Source of the DNA: G963674835 sp963674835
GTDB lineage: Bacteria; Planctomycetota; Planctomycetia; Pirellulales; Thermoguttaceae
DNA: 64,000 nucleotides
Direction: 5' to 3'
Assembly (NCBI GenBank): GCA_963674835.2
Contig: CAXXKC010000003.1
Coordinates: 620,001-684,000, forward strand
Position numbers and translations under genes: made by a program. The notes beneath the pieces are model-generated. The model ran no database searches. It was not told where the DNA came from and saw only the letters and a program-made list of their open reading frames with translations. This document shows positions 36,171 to 45,019 of this stretch, piece after piece. Position 1 is the stretch's first letter. Every line of letters begins with the position of its first letter.

Positions 36171-36484
36171 GGCTGGTCCATTGGAGGGGCAAGAATGTCG
36201 AAAAGGGATCAACAACCCCCTCCCGACCTACTATTCGTATGTCACATCCGGCAGTATGGTTTATTCTAACACCCGCGGCCCTCGACACAACGGCCAGCCC
36301 CCCTCCACAGCCGGGCAACAATCTCGGCTAGAGTCCGGCTCGTGAGCCTTGATACTGGTGGCGGCCATGCCGAGCGCGGGCGGAAGACTAGGCACCAAGC
36401 CGCCGCCTATCCTCAAGGATACCTTGATTTGCGCGCCTTCGTCCTCGACCTGCCGATGCCCACACGCCAACCATAGTCCCATCG
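36171..36484. other. Divergent spacer with overlapping palindromes
   Basis: 314 bases between the TPR gene and hemD, with no gene. At 36408-36427 are two overlapping perfect palindromes, TATCCT-CA-AGGATA and TCAAGG-ATA-CCTTGA, 58 bases before the hemD start. They could be an operator or a hairpin in a hemD leader. Confidence 0.4.
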
Positions 36485-37261
36485 ATGAGCCGCCCACTTC
36501 AGGGAAAGCATGTCCTCGTCACACGGCCACGTGAGCAAGCCCGCGATCTCGCGCGCCCGCTTGGCGAGTTAGGCGCCGAAGTGCTCTTCCAACCGGCGAT
36601 CGAGATCCGCCCGCCCGCCGACTACGGCCCCGTTGATGCCGCCCTGCAACGGCTCGACGGGTTCGATTGGATCGTCTTCTCCAGCGTCAATGGCGTACGT
36701 AGCCTGGCCGATCGGCTCGTTGCAACCGGCGGCGATTCGAGTCGGCTCAACGGTCCCAAGCTCGCGGCGATAGGTCCTGGCACGGCCGAAGAACTCGCAG
36801 CGCACGATCTCCCCGTGGCCCTGGTGCCCCACGCCTTTCGCGCCGAGGCGCTGGCCGCCGAACTCGCCCCTCATGCTCGCGGCCGACGCTTCCTCTTGAT
36901 CCGCGCCAGCCGCGGACGCGAAGTCCTCGCCGAGCAACTGACCGCCGCGGGCGCCGACGTCGAGCAGGTCGTGGCCTATCAAAGCGTTGACGTCGAGCAG
37001 CCCAGCCCAGAAGTCGTTGCCGCGCTGGTCGCCGGACAGATCGATTGGATAACTGTCACCAGTTCGGCCATCGCACGTTGGCTGGCGCGAACGTTTGGCC
37101 AGCAACTCGGCAAGACGCGGTTGGCCAGCATCAGCCCCGTCACCTCGGAAACCCTTCGCCAACTCGGTTTCACTGCGGCGGCCGAAGCTACCGTCTACAC
37201 AATGCAAGGCCTCGTCGACGCCATCCTCGCCCATGGTCGGCCCGTCAGCGGCGGCCAATAG
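36485..37261 (+). CDS. hemD: Uroporphyrinogen-III synthase
   Basis: 258 residues. HemD closes and inverts the linear tetrapyrrole to uroporphyrinogen III. The family is poorly conserved. Visible features are the N-terminal GKHVLVTRPREQA, FDWIVFSSVNGVRSLADRL, KLAAIGPGTAEEL, the mid VVAYQSVD, the WITVTSSAIARWLA strand and the C-terminal SPVTSETLRQLGF, in the usual order for two HemD lobes. Other heme genes are not nearby. Confidence 0.85.
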   Translation: MSRPLQGKHVLVTRPREQARDLARPLGELGAEVLFQPAIEIRPPADYGPVDAALQRLDGFDWIVFSSVNGVRSLADRLVATGGDSSRLNGPKLAAIGPGTAEELAAHDLPVALVPHAFRAEALAAELAPHARGRRFLLIRASRGREVLAEQLTAAGADVEQVVAYQSVDVEQPSPEVVAALVAGQIDWITVTSSAIARWLARTFGQQLGKTRLASISPVTSETLRQLGFTAAAEATVYTMQGLVDAILAHGRPVSGGQ

Positions 37262-37363
37262 TGTGCCCCGGCCAAATCACCCAGGAGAAACAGAGCCGGA
37301 AGAACCGAGCGCGACCTCGTTGCACCAACGACCCGACGCGTCCGCACGATGCCTCTCCAAAGG

Positions 37364-37546
37364 CTACGTCTGCTCGCGAAACGTGGACCAGCTCAGGTAA
37401 ATGAGAACGAGCGACGCAATGATGAAGCCGATGCTCACCATCGCGCTTCCCCCACCAAAGGGGAATTTCGTGACCAAATCCAGGCCAAACAGTAATGCCA
37501 ACAGCCCGGCGACGACCATGCCAAGAATGCATAGAACTTTTGGCAT
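37364..37546 (-). CDS. Small two-helix membrane protein
   Basis: 60 residues with two membrane segments (LCILGMVVAGLLALLFGLDL and AMVSIGFIIASLVLIYLSW) joined by KFPFGGGS, and a short polar tail. AGGAC is close upstream of the ATG. It resembles other small planctomycete proteins of the same layout; function unknown. Confidence 0.65.
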   Translation of the reverse strand: MPKVLCILGMVVAGLLALLFGLDLVTKFPFGGGSAMVSIGFIIASLVLIYLSWSTFREQT

Positions 37547-37721
37547 CAGGTCCTAACCTCGTTGGGCGTAAGTCGCGTACTCATTTTCACCACTGTCGTA
37601 GTATAGTCCACCAAACCGATCCTCTCCACTATCGCTGCCTACGATTCGCGCCAGACCGCACAGGGCCTACAGGCCAACTTGGACAAAAGTAACCGCCCGA
37701 CCGAGAAAAGGAACCCCAATT

Positions 37722-38879
37722 TTGCATACCACCAGCCCCCACGTGCCCGAAGAGATGCAGCCTTGGTCGGCATTGCGCAAACAAATGTCGATTACCGAAA
37801 AATGGGCCTATTTCGACCATGCGGCCGTCTCGCCCCTGCCCACCCCGACACGCGATACGCTCGTCGCCTGGGCTCAGCAGGCCGCCGATGACGGCGATAC
37901 GGTCTGGCCGCAGTGGGAGGCCCAGGTCGAGCAACTCCGCGCCCTGGCCGCCGGCCTGCTCAACGCCAAACCGGAAGAAATCGCCCTGATCCGCAATACG
38001 GGCGAGGGCCTGAATTTCGTGGCCGAGGGCTATCCTTGGCAGCCCGGCGATAACGTCGTCATCCTCGCCGACGAATTCCCCGCCAATCAGTATCCCTGGC
38101 TGAACCTCGCCGACCGGGGAGTCCAAACCCGCCGAATCGCCACTGACGACGGCCGGGTTGACCTCGACCGCTTGGCAGCTGCCTGCGACGACCGCACTCG
38201 CGTCCTCTCCATCAGTTGGGTCGGCTACGCCAGCGGCTGGCGCAACGACCTCGACCGTCTCGTCGACATCGCCCACAGCGCAGGCGCCATGCTCGTCGTC
38301 GACGGCATCCAGGGCTTGGGCGTGCTGCCGATCGACGTGCAGCAAACGAAGATCGATTTCCTGGCCGCAGATGGTCACAAATGGATGCTGGGCCCCGAAG
38401 GTGCAGGCGTCTGTTTCATACGGCAGGAACACCTCCAGCGGCTCCGGCCGGTCGGCGTGGGCTGGAATAGCGTCGTCCACGCCCACGACTTCGGCCATCT
38501 CGAACTCGTTTTCCGCCCGACCGCCGCACGCTACGAGGGCGGCTCGCGCAACATGGCCGGTCTGCTAGGACTCAAGTCCAGCATGGAACTGCTGACTCAA
38601 ATCGGCCCAGAGGCCATTTCGCAGCGGATCTTTCAGATCACCGACCTCGCCTGCCAACAACTCGAGGCCGCCGGCGCCGTCATCCACAGCGACCGAAGCC
38701 CACAGCACAAGAGCGGAATCGTGGCCTTCGATCTCCCGGGCCGCGATCTGCCCGCCATTCGCCGGCAATGCCTCGAGCAGGGAATCGTGCTCAGCGTTCG
38801 CAACGATCGGCTGCGAATCAGCCCCCACGCCTACAACGACGCCTCCGACGTCCAACGGCTTATCGCCGCCCTCCAGTAG
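37722..38879 (+). CDS. Class V aminotransferase (cysteine desulfurase/selenocysteine lyase-like)
   Basis: 385 residues of the PLP fold-type I class V group. YFDHAAVSPLP at the N-terminus and VVDGIQGLGVLPID (Asp and Gln contacting PLP) precede the Schiff-base Lys in AADGHKWMLGPEGAG. ARYEGGSRNMAGL is followed by a C-terminal small domain. There is no Cys-loop as in IscS/SufS, so it may be an isopenicillin-epimerase-like or other class V enzyme. The start is TTG at 37722 with AAAGGA about 9 bases upstream; ATG at 37755 is an alternative. It precedes coaD by 81 bases. Confidence 0.85.
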   Translation: MHTTSPHVPEEMQPWSALRKQMSITEKWAYFDHAAVSPLPTPTRDTLVAWAQQAADDGDTVWPQWEAQVEQLRALAAGLLNAKPEEIALIRNTGEGLNFVAEGYPWQPGDNVVILADEFPANQYPWLNLADRGVQTRRIATDDGRVDLDRLAAACDDRTRVLSISWVGYASGWRNDLDRLVDIAHSAGAMLVVDGIQGLGVLPIDVQQTKIDFLAADGHKWMLGPEGAGVCFIRQEHLQRLRPVGVGWNSVVHAHDFGHLELVFRPTAARYEGGSRNMAGLLGLKSSMELLTQIGPEAISQRIFQITDLACQQLEAAGAVIHSDRSPQHKSGIVAFDLPGRDLPAIRRQCLEQGIVLSVRNDRLRISPHAYNDASDVQRLIAALQ

Positions 38880-38960
38880 GCCGCCGTCTTTATACCGCAA
38901 CGATTTGGTGCTATAACCCAGAAGTCGCCAGCCATCGCTTCGGCAGAAGGACCAAAACGG

Positions 38961-39467
38961 ATGGACACACTTAGCCCGCGGGTTGCGGTGTATCCCGGGT
39001 CGTTCGACCCGATCACCTTGGGCCACCTGAACGTCATGGAACGTGCCAGCAGCCTCTTCGACCAGCTGATTGTCGGCGTCGGCATCAACATCGAAAAGAG
39101 CCCCATGTTCGATGCGGAGGAGCGCCGCGAGCTGATCCGCGGGTCCACGTCCCACCTGAAGAACCTCGAAATCCGCACCTTTTCCGGGCTGGCGGTCGAG
39201 TTCGTTAAACAGTGCGGCTCGGCCGTCATGATTCGCGGCGTCCGTCCCATCACCGATATCCCGGCCGAGCTGACCATGATGATGGCCAACCGCCGGCTGG
39301 CGCCCGATGTGGAAACGCTCTTCATGCTCGCCGATGGCGAGCTGGCGCACGTTTCCAGTTCCCTGATCAAGCAGATCGCGCCGCTGGCGCGCGACGAAGC
39401 GCTGGCTCGCTTCCTCCCGCCGGTGGTCGTCGACGCCGTGCGTCGCAAGATGAGCGAGACCGCCTGA
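38961..39467 (+). CDS. coaD: Phosphopantetheine adenylyltransferase
   Basis: 168 residues, the standard size. YPGSFDPITLGHLNV carries the nucleotidyl-transfer TxGH motif, and MIRGVRPITDIPAELTMMMANRRL, ETLFML and HVSSSLIKQIA complete the CoaD pattern. It makes dephospho-CoA from phosphopantetheine and ATP. AAGGA is 10 bases upstream of the ATG. It converges with mcsB across 10 bases. Confidence 0.95.
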   Translation: MDTLSPRVAVYPGSFDPITLGHLNVMERASSLFDQLIVGVGINIEKSPMFDAEERRELIRGSTSHLKNLEIRTFSGLAVEFVKQCGSAVMIRGVRPITDIPAELTMMMANRRLAPDVETLFMLADGELAHVSSSLIKQIAPLARDEALARFLPPVVVDAVRRKMSETA

Positions 39468-39477
39468 GGTCGCCGCC

Positions 39478-40566
39478 TCAGTTCTTCTCCGCCCCGTCCG
39501 AATGCTCTTTGTTCAGGTGATGGCGCAGATACCGCGCGCGCTCGATGTTGCGGTCGGCCGTGTCCAGCTCCGTACCGCTAAGCTTCTGCAGGTGCGCCGG
39601 CTGCGTCAGGATGAACAGTTCGTTCACCTTCGGAATCTCCAGATCCTCGATCAGCCCCAGGTTTACCCCCAGACGTACGCTGGAGAGGAAATGCATCGTT
39701 TCTTCCGAGCTGATCGTCTGGGCATTCCTCAAAATCCCGTATGCTCGGCTCACGCGGTCGTGCAGGTTCTCGTGGCTTTCGCGAATGAGGAAGTCGCGCG
39801 CCTTGCGCTCGTAGTCGATGATGACCGGAACGATGTCGCTCACCTGCTTGATGAGGTCCGGCTCGCTGCGCCCCAGCGTGATCTGGTTGCTGATCTGGTA
39901 GAAATCGCCCATCGCCTGCGATCCCTCACCGTATAGGCCGCGCACGGCCAAACTGATCTTCTGCAGGCTGCGGAAGAACTTGTCGATCTGCCGCGTGATG
40001 ACCAGCGCCGGCAAATGGAGCATCACACTCACGCGCATCCCCGTGCCCACGTTCGTCGGACACGCCGTCAAATAGCCCAGCCGCTCGTGGAACGCGTAGG
40101 TGACCTTGTTCTCAACCACGTCGTCGATGTGGTTGATGTTGTCCCAAGCACTCTGCAGGTTCAGCCCGCTCTGCATCACTTGGATGCGGAGGTGATCCTC
40201 TTCGTTGATCATCAGGCTGAACTTCTCGCCGTGGTCGATCGCGACTGCCCGCGAACCGTGTCCCTCGGCGTGCTCGCGGCTGATCAGGTGGCGTTCGACG
40301 AGGAACTGCCGGTCGACCCCGCTGAGCTGCTCCACGTCGACGTACAGCAACTCATCGCTGCTCTCGATGTCCAGCACCGAATCCCTCAAAACCTGCTCGA
40401 TCTGATTGCGGTCCTGATCCGTCGCCCGATTCACGAACGGAAAGTCGGCCAGGTTGCGAGCCAGGCGGATCCTGCTGGAAATGACGATATCCGACTCCGG
40501 ACCGGAGCCTCGGAGCCATTCGCCGCGGTTTTGAGTCAGATCGTCGAGTTCCACAGGATCACCCAT
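39478..40566 (-). CDS. mcsB: Protein arginine kinase McsB
   Basis: 362 residues of the phosphagen-kinase fold. SSRIRLARNLADFPF binds nucleotide, NEEDHLRIQ is the McsB-type catalytic loop, and CPTNVGTGMRVSVMLHLP is the Cys-containing active-site strand. McsB phosphorylates arginines and marks proteins for ClpCP. It lies 84 bases downstream of mcsA, as in Firmicutes. The ctsR and clpC genes of the Bacillus operon are absent here. Confidence 0.93.
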   Translation of the reverse strand: MGDPVELDDLTQNRGEWLRGSGPESDIVISSRIRLARNLADFPFVNRATDQDRNQIEQVLRDSVLDIESSDELLYVDVEQLSGVDRQFLVERHLISREHAEGHGSRAVAIDHGEKFSLMINEEDHLRIQVMQSGLNLQSAWDNINHIDDVVENKVTYAFHERLGYLTACPTNVGTGMRVSVMLHLPALVITRQIDKFFRSLQKISLAVRGLYGEGSQAMGDFYQISNQITLGRSEPDLIKQVSDIVPVIIDYERKARDFLIRESHENLHDRVSRAYGILRNAQTISSEETMHFLSSVRLGVNLGLIEDLEIPKVNELFILTQPAHLQKLSGTELDTADRNIERARYLRHHLNKEHSDGAEKN

Positions 40567-40650
40567 TGCCGAGTATTATCTTCTCTGCGAGAGCCTTCCT
40601 CAACCGGTGTCGGCATCGACCGGCGATGGCCCCACGCGACGATGGCTCGC

Positions 40651-41172
40651 TCAGGACTTGGCCTCCGATTCAATGCGGCGGATCTCGTCGCGCAATTGCG
40701 AGGCACGCTCGTAGTCCTCCGCCTCGACGGCCTCCTTCATCTCTCGCCGTAGCCGGATCAGTTGCGTCCGCTGCTGGCTGCCGCCCGACGAATTCTTGGG
40801 CGTCTTGCCCACGTGTTCCGTCTCGCCGTGAATGTTGAGTATCAGCGGCTCCAGTTGGCTCTCGAAGGCCGTATAGTCGTAGGGGCAGCCCAGCCGCCCC
40901 TGGTTGCGGAACTCGTAAAAGCTGATTCCACACACGGGGCAGATCTGTTGATCCAGCCGAGCCAACTCCTCCGCGGTCTGGCCGACCGTCAACTGCTGCG
41001 CCATTTGCTGCGCCAGCGCTGCAGCCATACTCGTGGCCGATGGCGGCTCCGAAGACGACTGCGTCAGATAGTCGCGCGCATGCTCCTCACACAGATGCAG
41101 TTCCTGCGGCTTGCCGCCGGCGAGTTCGGTAATGTGGAAGGTTGCCGGTTTATCGCATCGTTGACATTTCAT
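40651..41172 (-). CDS. mcsA: McsA-like UVR-domain zinc protein, activator of McsB
   Basis: The ATG at 41172 has GGGAGGAA 7 bases upstream and gives 173 residues starting MKCQRCDKPATFHI; the open frame to 41382 is rejected. Zinc-binding Cys pairs occur at CQRCDK, in LCEEHARDY, and at CPVCGISF and GCPYDYTAF. The C-terminal UVR motif is LRREMKEAVEAEDYERASQLRDEI (about residues 142-165), which in McsA and ClpC mediates contact. Known McsA proteins stimulate McsB. Confidence 0.9.
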   Translation of the reverse strand: MKCQRCDKPATFHITELAGGKPQELHLCEEHARDYLTQSSSEPPSATSMAAALAQQMAQQLTVGQTAEELARLDQQICPVCGISFYEFRNQGRLGCPYDYTAFESQLEPLILNIHGETEHVGKTPKNSSGGSQQRTQLIRLRREMKEAVEAEDYERASQLRDEIRRIESEAKS

Positions 41173-41684
41173 ACTCTGTTCCTCCCGGCCTGCACCACCA
41201 CACGTTCGACTCAGCCCAGCCTCGGCGGTGATAGCGGCCGATGAAGGAGCGCCCCACCAACGCCCGCATTGCCAATCAGCCACCTCGCGGCCTTCGGGGC
41301 GCCAATCGGACCGCCAAGTCGCCCCATCGGCGCGAAATCGTACACATCGGCGCGCCGACATCAACAAAAACACATCCAACATGCGGGGTCAACACACCCT
41401 CTCTTCAGGATTCTAACAGCGGCCTCTCGCCTGTCAAGGCAACCAGATTGGTCCATGAATGTCGGAAAAACCGGGCTTCGACACGCCCCCATTCACGCCC
41501 ATCACGCGCCTCGTCCGATAGCCTATTCGGCCGAAAAACCGCCACGCGCCACGATTCCGCGCCACCCCATTCGCCCATCCATAGCCCTTCGCCAGTGGCC
41601 GGCCATGCCACCTTGCATGAACGCCAACCGTGTGCCACACTGGCATGATACAGCTAACCACCATCCGGCAGACATCCTCTGGTT
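41173..41684. other. Divergent gene-free region between mcsA and trpE
   Basis: 512 bases. On the minus strand, TTGACC at about 41390 with a 17-base spacer and a T-rich stretch may be the mcsA promoter. I saw no CIRCE or CtsR heptad for mcsA, and no trp-rich leader peptide or T-box in front of trpE. The several open frames are Pro/Arg-rich shadows. Confidence 0.5.
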
Positions 41685-43232
41685 ATGTGCCCGGCAACTC
41701 CCCATTATCCGGATTTCAAAACATTCTCTGAGTTGGCCGCGGGGGTGGATATGGTCCCCGTGTACCGCCGCCTCGTCAGCGACTCACTCACGCCGGTCAG
41801 CGCCTTTCACCGGATCGATGCCGGTCGCTGCGCCTGCCTGTTCGAGAGCGTGGTCGGTGGTGAGAAGGTCGGCCGCTACAGCTTCCTGGCCACGCATCCG
41901 TTTCTCGAGATCGAGGCCTACGGCGATCGCGTCACCGTCAGCTCGCCCTCCGGCGTGTCGGCCTCCGGTTCGCCCATCCTTGTCACGCGCCAGTTCAACT
42001 CGTCCAATCCGCTGGAGGAGCTCCGCCGCCGCGTCGAGAGCGTCCGCGCCGCCACGCTCCCCGAGTTGCCGCCGTTTGTCGGTGGTGCGGTCGGGTACGC
42101 CGGATACGATGTCGTCCGCTACTGCGAGCGACTCCCCAATGCCCCACCCGACGACCGCCAGGTCCCCGATCTGGCGTTCGCCTTCTACGACCAGATGGTC
42201 GTTTTCGACCACGTCACCAAGGTGGTCGTCGTGTTGGCCATGGCGCGGCTCGATGCGCGCGATGCCGACCCTCGGAAGGCCTACGACGAAGCCTGCCGCC
42301 GTGTGGATGGCCTTGTCGAAGATTTGGCCGGCAAGTCCTCCGACCTCCGACCTTTCGACATCGGTGCCGGTGCCGAAGTGCACCTACCCTGCAAGTCGAA
42401 CTTCACCCAACCCGATTTCGAGGCGGCCGTCCGCAAGTGCGTCGAGTACATCCGTGCCGGCGACATCTTCCAGGTCGTTTTCAGCCAACGCCTCGAAGTG
42501 CCAATCCACGTGCATCCCTTCCAAATCTACCGCAGTCTGCGCGTGATCAACCCCAGCCCCTTCATGTTCTACGTGCGCACCCCCAGTGTAACCCTGGTGG
42601 GCAGTTCGCCGGAGATCATGGTACGCGTGGTCGACGGCCAAATCACCACGCGTCCCCTGGCCGGCACGCGCCGCCGCGGAGCCACCGAAGAGGAAGACCA
42701 GCGTCTGGCCGAAGAACTCCTCGCCGATCCCAAGGAGCGCGCCGAACACGTCATGCTCGTCGACCTGGGCCGAAACGACGTCGGCCGCGTCGCCCAGTAC
42801 CGTACGGTAACCCTCAGCGACGTGATGAGCATCGAACGCTACAGCCACGTCATGCACATCACCTCCAACGTCAGCGGCCAATTGGCCCCGGGCAAGACGG
42901 CCTTCGACGCCCTCCAGGCATGCCTGCCGGCCGGCACCGTCTCCGGCGCGCCCAAGGTGCGCGCCATGGAAATCATCGACGAGATCGAGCCGCACCGCCG
43001 TGGACCGTACGCCGGAGCCGTCGGCTACTTCGACTTCAACGGCAACATGGATACCTGCATCGCCCTGCGAACCATCGTCGTCCAAGGCGACAAGGCATAT
43101 GTCCAGGCCGGTGCCGGCATCGTGGCCGACAGCGTACCCGCCAACGAGTGGCAGGAAACGCTCAACAAAGCTCGCGGAATGCTCAAGGCCATCGAAGCGG
43201 CCGAATCGCAGGGCCAGGAAACCAAAGATTAG
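41685..43232 (+). CDS. trpE: Anthranilate synthase component I
   Basis: 515 residues. An N-terminal regulatory domain has the tryptophan-binding-type LFESVVGGEKVGRYSF (about residue 48). The chorismate-binding domain has YIRAGDIFQVVFSQR, GSSPEIMVRV, TRPLAGTRRRG, HVMLVDLGRNDVGRV, LPAGTVSGAPKVRAMEII and QAGAGIVADS, all in canonical order. It makes anthranilate from chorismate with TrpG. No trpG or other trp genes are adjacent. Aminodeoxychorismate synthase (PabB) is related, but the TrpE-type N-terminal Ser-containing motif and the length favour TrpE. Confidence 0.93.
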   Translation: MCPATPHYPDFKTFSELAAGVDMVPVYRRLVSDSLTPVSAFHRIDAGRCACLFESVVGGEKVGRYSFLATHPFLEIEAYGDRVTVSSPSGVSASGSPILVTRQFNSSNPLEELRRRVESVRAATLPELPPFVGGAVGYAGYDVVRYCERLPNAPPDDRQVPDLAFAFYDQMVVFDHVTKVVVVLAMARLDARDADPRKAYDEACRRVDGLVEDLAGKSSDLRPFDIGAGAEVHLPCKSNFTQPDFEAAVRKCVEYIRAGDIFQVVFSQRLEVPIHVHPFQIYRSLRVINPSPFMFYVRTPSVTLVGSSPEIMVRVVDGQITTRPLAGTRRRGATEEEDQRLAEELLADPKERAEHVMLVDLGRNDVGRVAQYRTVTLSDVMSIERYSHVMHITSNVSGQLAPGKTAFDALQACLPAGTVSGAPKVRAMEIIDEIEPHRRGPYAGAVGYFDFNGNMDTCIALRTIVVQGDKAYVQAGAGIVADSVPANEWQETLNKARGMLKAIEAAESQGQETKD

Positions 43233-43343
43233 CGTCTTGCGGCAAACTCCCGCCATCTTCTCCCTCGCTCCAATCCGAAAGGCGCTCGGCACTCGATTCA
43301 CCTCTTGCTCCAAACCCTAATCCCCAATCCCCGGATCCCAACC

Positions 43344-44471
43344 ATGCAGATTGACGCGATCGACGTCTTCCACGTCGGCTTGCCGCTTCGGAAGCCGCAA
43401 CGGACCCAACAAGGCGACTTGCAGCGTGTGGAAACCGTCCTGGTTCGGCTCCGCAGCAACGACCTGTCCGGATGGGGAGAGGTCGCCCCCGGCAACGCGC
43501 CCATGGCAAGCGAGGAATGGGCGGCTGGCGTCTTCGCCTGCATCCGCGATTGGCTCGCGCCGGCCGTGGCGGGCGTGTGGATCGACTCAGGCAACGCCCT
43601 CCAAGGACGCCTGGCTTCCTTCCGCGGCAATCGCCACGCCAAGGCCGCGTTGGATATGGCCTGGTGGGATCTTAGTGCTCGCAACCAGAACGTCCCCTTG
43701 CACAAGCTCGTCGGAGGCACCTCCGAGGCCGTCGATCTCGGCACGTCCTTCGACCAGATGGACACGATCGACGATCTCCTCGACGCCCTACACCGCGCCA
43801 TGGATGCAGGCTACGCGCGCGCCGAGCTCAAACTCCGCCCCGGTTGGGACATCCAAATGCTCAACGCCGTCCGCCAGGAATTCCCCGTCGAAACGCTCCA
43901 CGCCGATATCGAAGGCTCCATGCGCCTCGATCACATGGAATTACTCTACCGCATGGACGACTTCGCCCTGGCCATGGTCGAGCAGCCGTTTACCCCCGAC
44001 GACCTCGTCGGTCACGCCATGCTCCAGCAGGCCTTGCGCACCCCGATCAGCCTCGACGAATCGATCGCCACCCCCGAACATGCCGACATGGCCCTCGACT
44101 TACAGAGTTGCCGTTACGTCAACCTCAAGCTGGGCAGGGTAGGGGGGTTCACCCCGGCGATGGCCATCCACGACGCCTTCCACGACAATTGCCTCCCCTG
44201 CCGGGCGGGAATGCCGCTGCAAAGTTCCATCGGCGTCAGGGCGATGCTGGCCCTGGCTTCCAAGGCCAACTTCAATTATCCTGCCGATGGGTTCGTGTCC
44301 GACGAGATCCTCCAACGCGATCTTGCTCCTCCCCCGACCATCCAGCGCCAGCCCGAAACAGGAATACTGCAGGCCGTCCTTTGGCAGGAGGCCGGATTGG
44401 GCGTCGACCCCGACCTCTCGACCATCGACGAGTTGTGCCTGGCCAAAGCCGTCATCAATCCGAACGAATAG
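43344..44471 (+). CDS. menC: o-Succinylbenzoate synthase-like enolase-superfamily enzyme
   Basis: 375 residues from the ATG at 43344. Metal ligands fit the OSBS/N-acylamino-acid-racemase group: Asp in LHADIEGS, Glu in MVEQPF, Asp in SLDES, and catalytic Lys in VNLKLGRVGG. The first KxK motif reads ELK in RAELKLRPGWD, so the outer Lys is Glu while the catalytic inner Lys remains. MenC dehydrates SHCHC in menaquinone synthesis; the same scaffold also racemises N-acyl amino acids. No other men gene is near, so the name is provisional. It is followed by a small ABM-domain gene 61 bases downstream. Confidence 0.7.
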   Translation: MQIDAIDVFHVGLPLRKPQRTQQGDLQRVETVLVRLRSNDLSGWGEVAPGNAPMASEEWAAGVFACIRDWLAPAVAGVWIDSGNALQGRLASFRGNRHAKAALDMAWWDLSARNQNVPLHKLVGGTSEAVDLGTSFDQMDTIDDLLDALHRAMDAGYARAELKLRPGWDIQMLNAVRQEFPVETLHADIEGSMRLDHMELLYRMDDFALAMVEQPFTPDDLVGHAMLQQALRTPISLDESIATPEHADMALDLQSCRYVNLKLGRVGGFTPAMAIHDAFHDNCLPCRAGMPLQSSIGVRAMLALASKANFNYPADGFVSDEILQRDLAPPPTIQRQPETGILQAVLWQEAGLGVDPDLSTIDELCLAKAVINPNE

Positions 44472-44532
44472 CACCGCCCCCTCCGCCGGATGGAGCCATC
44501 CAGTCGCGCGGCAAGACCATAGCGCAGGAGAA

Positions 44533-44850
44533 ATGCCCAACATGATTTGCGTCCTTGCCACCATTGAAGTCCAACCCGGCCATCGCGACGAGTTCCTCGC
44601 ACAGTTCCGCCAGATCGTGCCCAAGGTGCAGGCCGAAGATGGCTGCCTGGAATACGGCCCGATGGTCGACTTCGCCACCAATCTCGAGGCGCAGCCGCCC
44701 GAGCGCGAGAACGTCGTCGTCGTGGTGGAGAAGTGGCAGAGCGTCGACGCCCTGGAAGCACATCTCATGACCCCGCACATGGTTGAGTACCGCAAGGCGG
44801 TCAAATCGCTCGTTCTCGGCATGCAGCTCCAGGTCTTGGGGCCGGCCTGA
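44533..44850 (+). CDS. Antibiotic biosynthesis monooxygenase (ABM/YgiN)-domain protein
   Basis: 105 residues forming a single ferredoxin-like ABM domain. MICVLATIEVQPGHRDEFLAQF is followed by EDGCLEYGP, then VVVVEKWQSVDALEAHLMTPHMVEY with the typical His-containing helix. Members act as cofactor-free quinol or heme-like oxygenases. AGGAG lies just upstream; a second ATG three codons later has better spacing. It may be co-transcribed with the menC-like gene; a link to quinone chemistry is tempting but unproven. Confidence 0.8.
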   Translation: MPNMICVLATIEVQPGHRDEFLAQFRQIVPKVQAEDGCLEYGPMVDFATNLEAQPPERENVVVVVEKWQSVDALEAHLMTPHMVEYRKAVKSLVLGMQLQVLGPA

Positions 44851-44912
44851 AACGCGCGCGCCGCCGAGGCGGCGACTTTTCAACGCAGCCTTTTCCGCCT
44901 AAACTCAACTAC

Positions 44913-45009
44913 ATAGAGCGCATTCGGCGTATGTGTAGCGTGTGTTTCGCTGTCAAGACCGCAGAAACACGCCGCCACCAGCGCTACGGTTAAGTGCGAC
45001 ACGCACTAG
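44913..45009 (+). repeat. 97-bp dispersed element, copy D
   Basis: Full length, with ends ATAG and CTAG. The final AG (45008-45009) together with the following GAG makes AGGAG, the Shine-Dalgarno of the gene starting at 45020. Collapsing the element to one TA leaves this site intact. With copy E it brackets a three-gene ABC cassette. Confidence 0.85.
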
Positions 45010-45019
45010 GAGCAGAGAG

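Noticed and set aside
41173..41684. CIRCE or CtsR operator before mcsA, or a trp leader before trpE
   Set aside because: No TTAGCACTC/GAGTGCTAA, no CtsR heptads, no Trp-codon-rich short frame with alternative hairpins.
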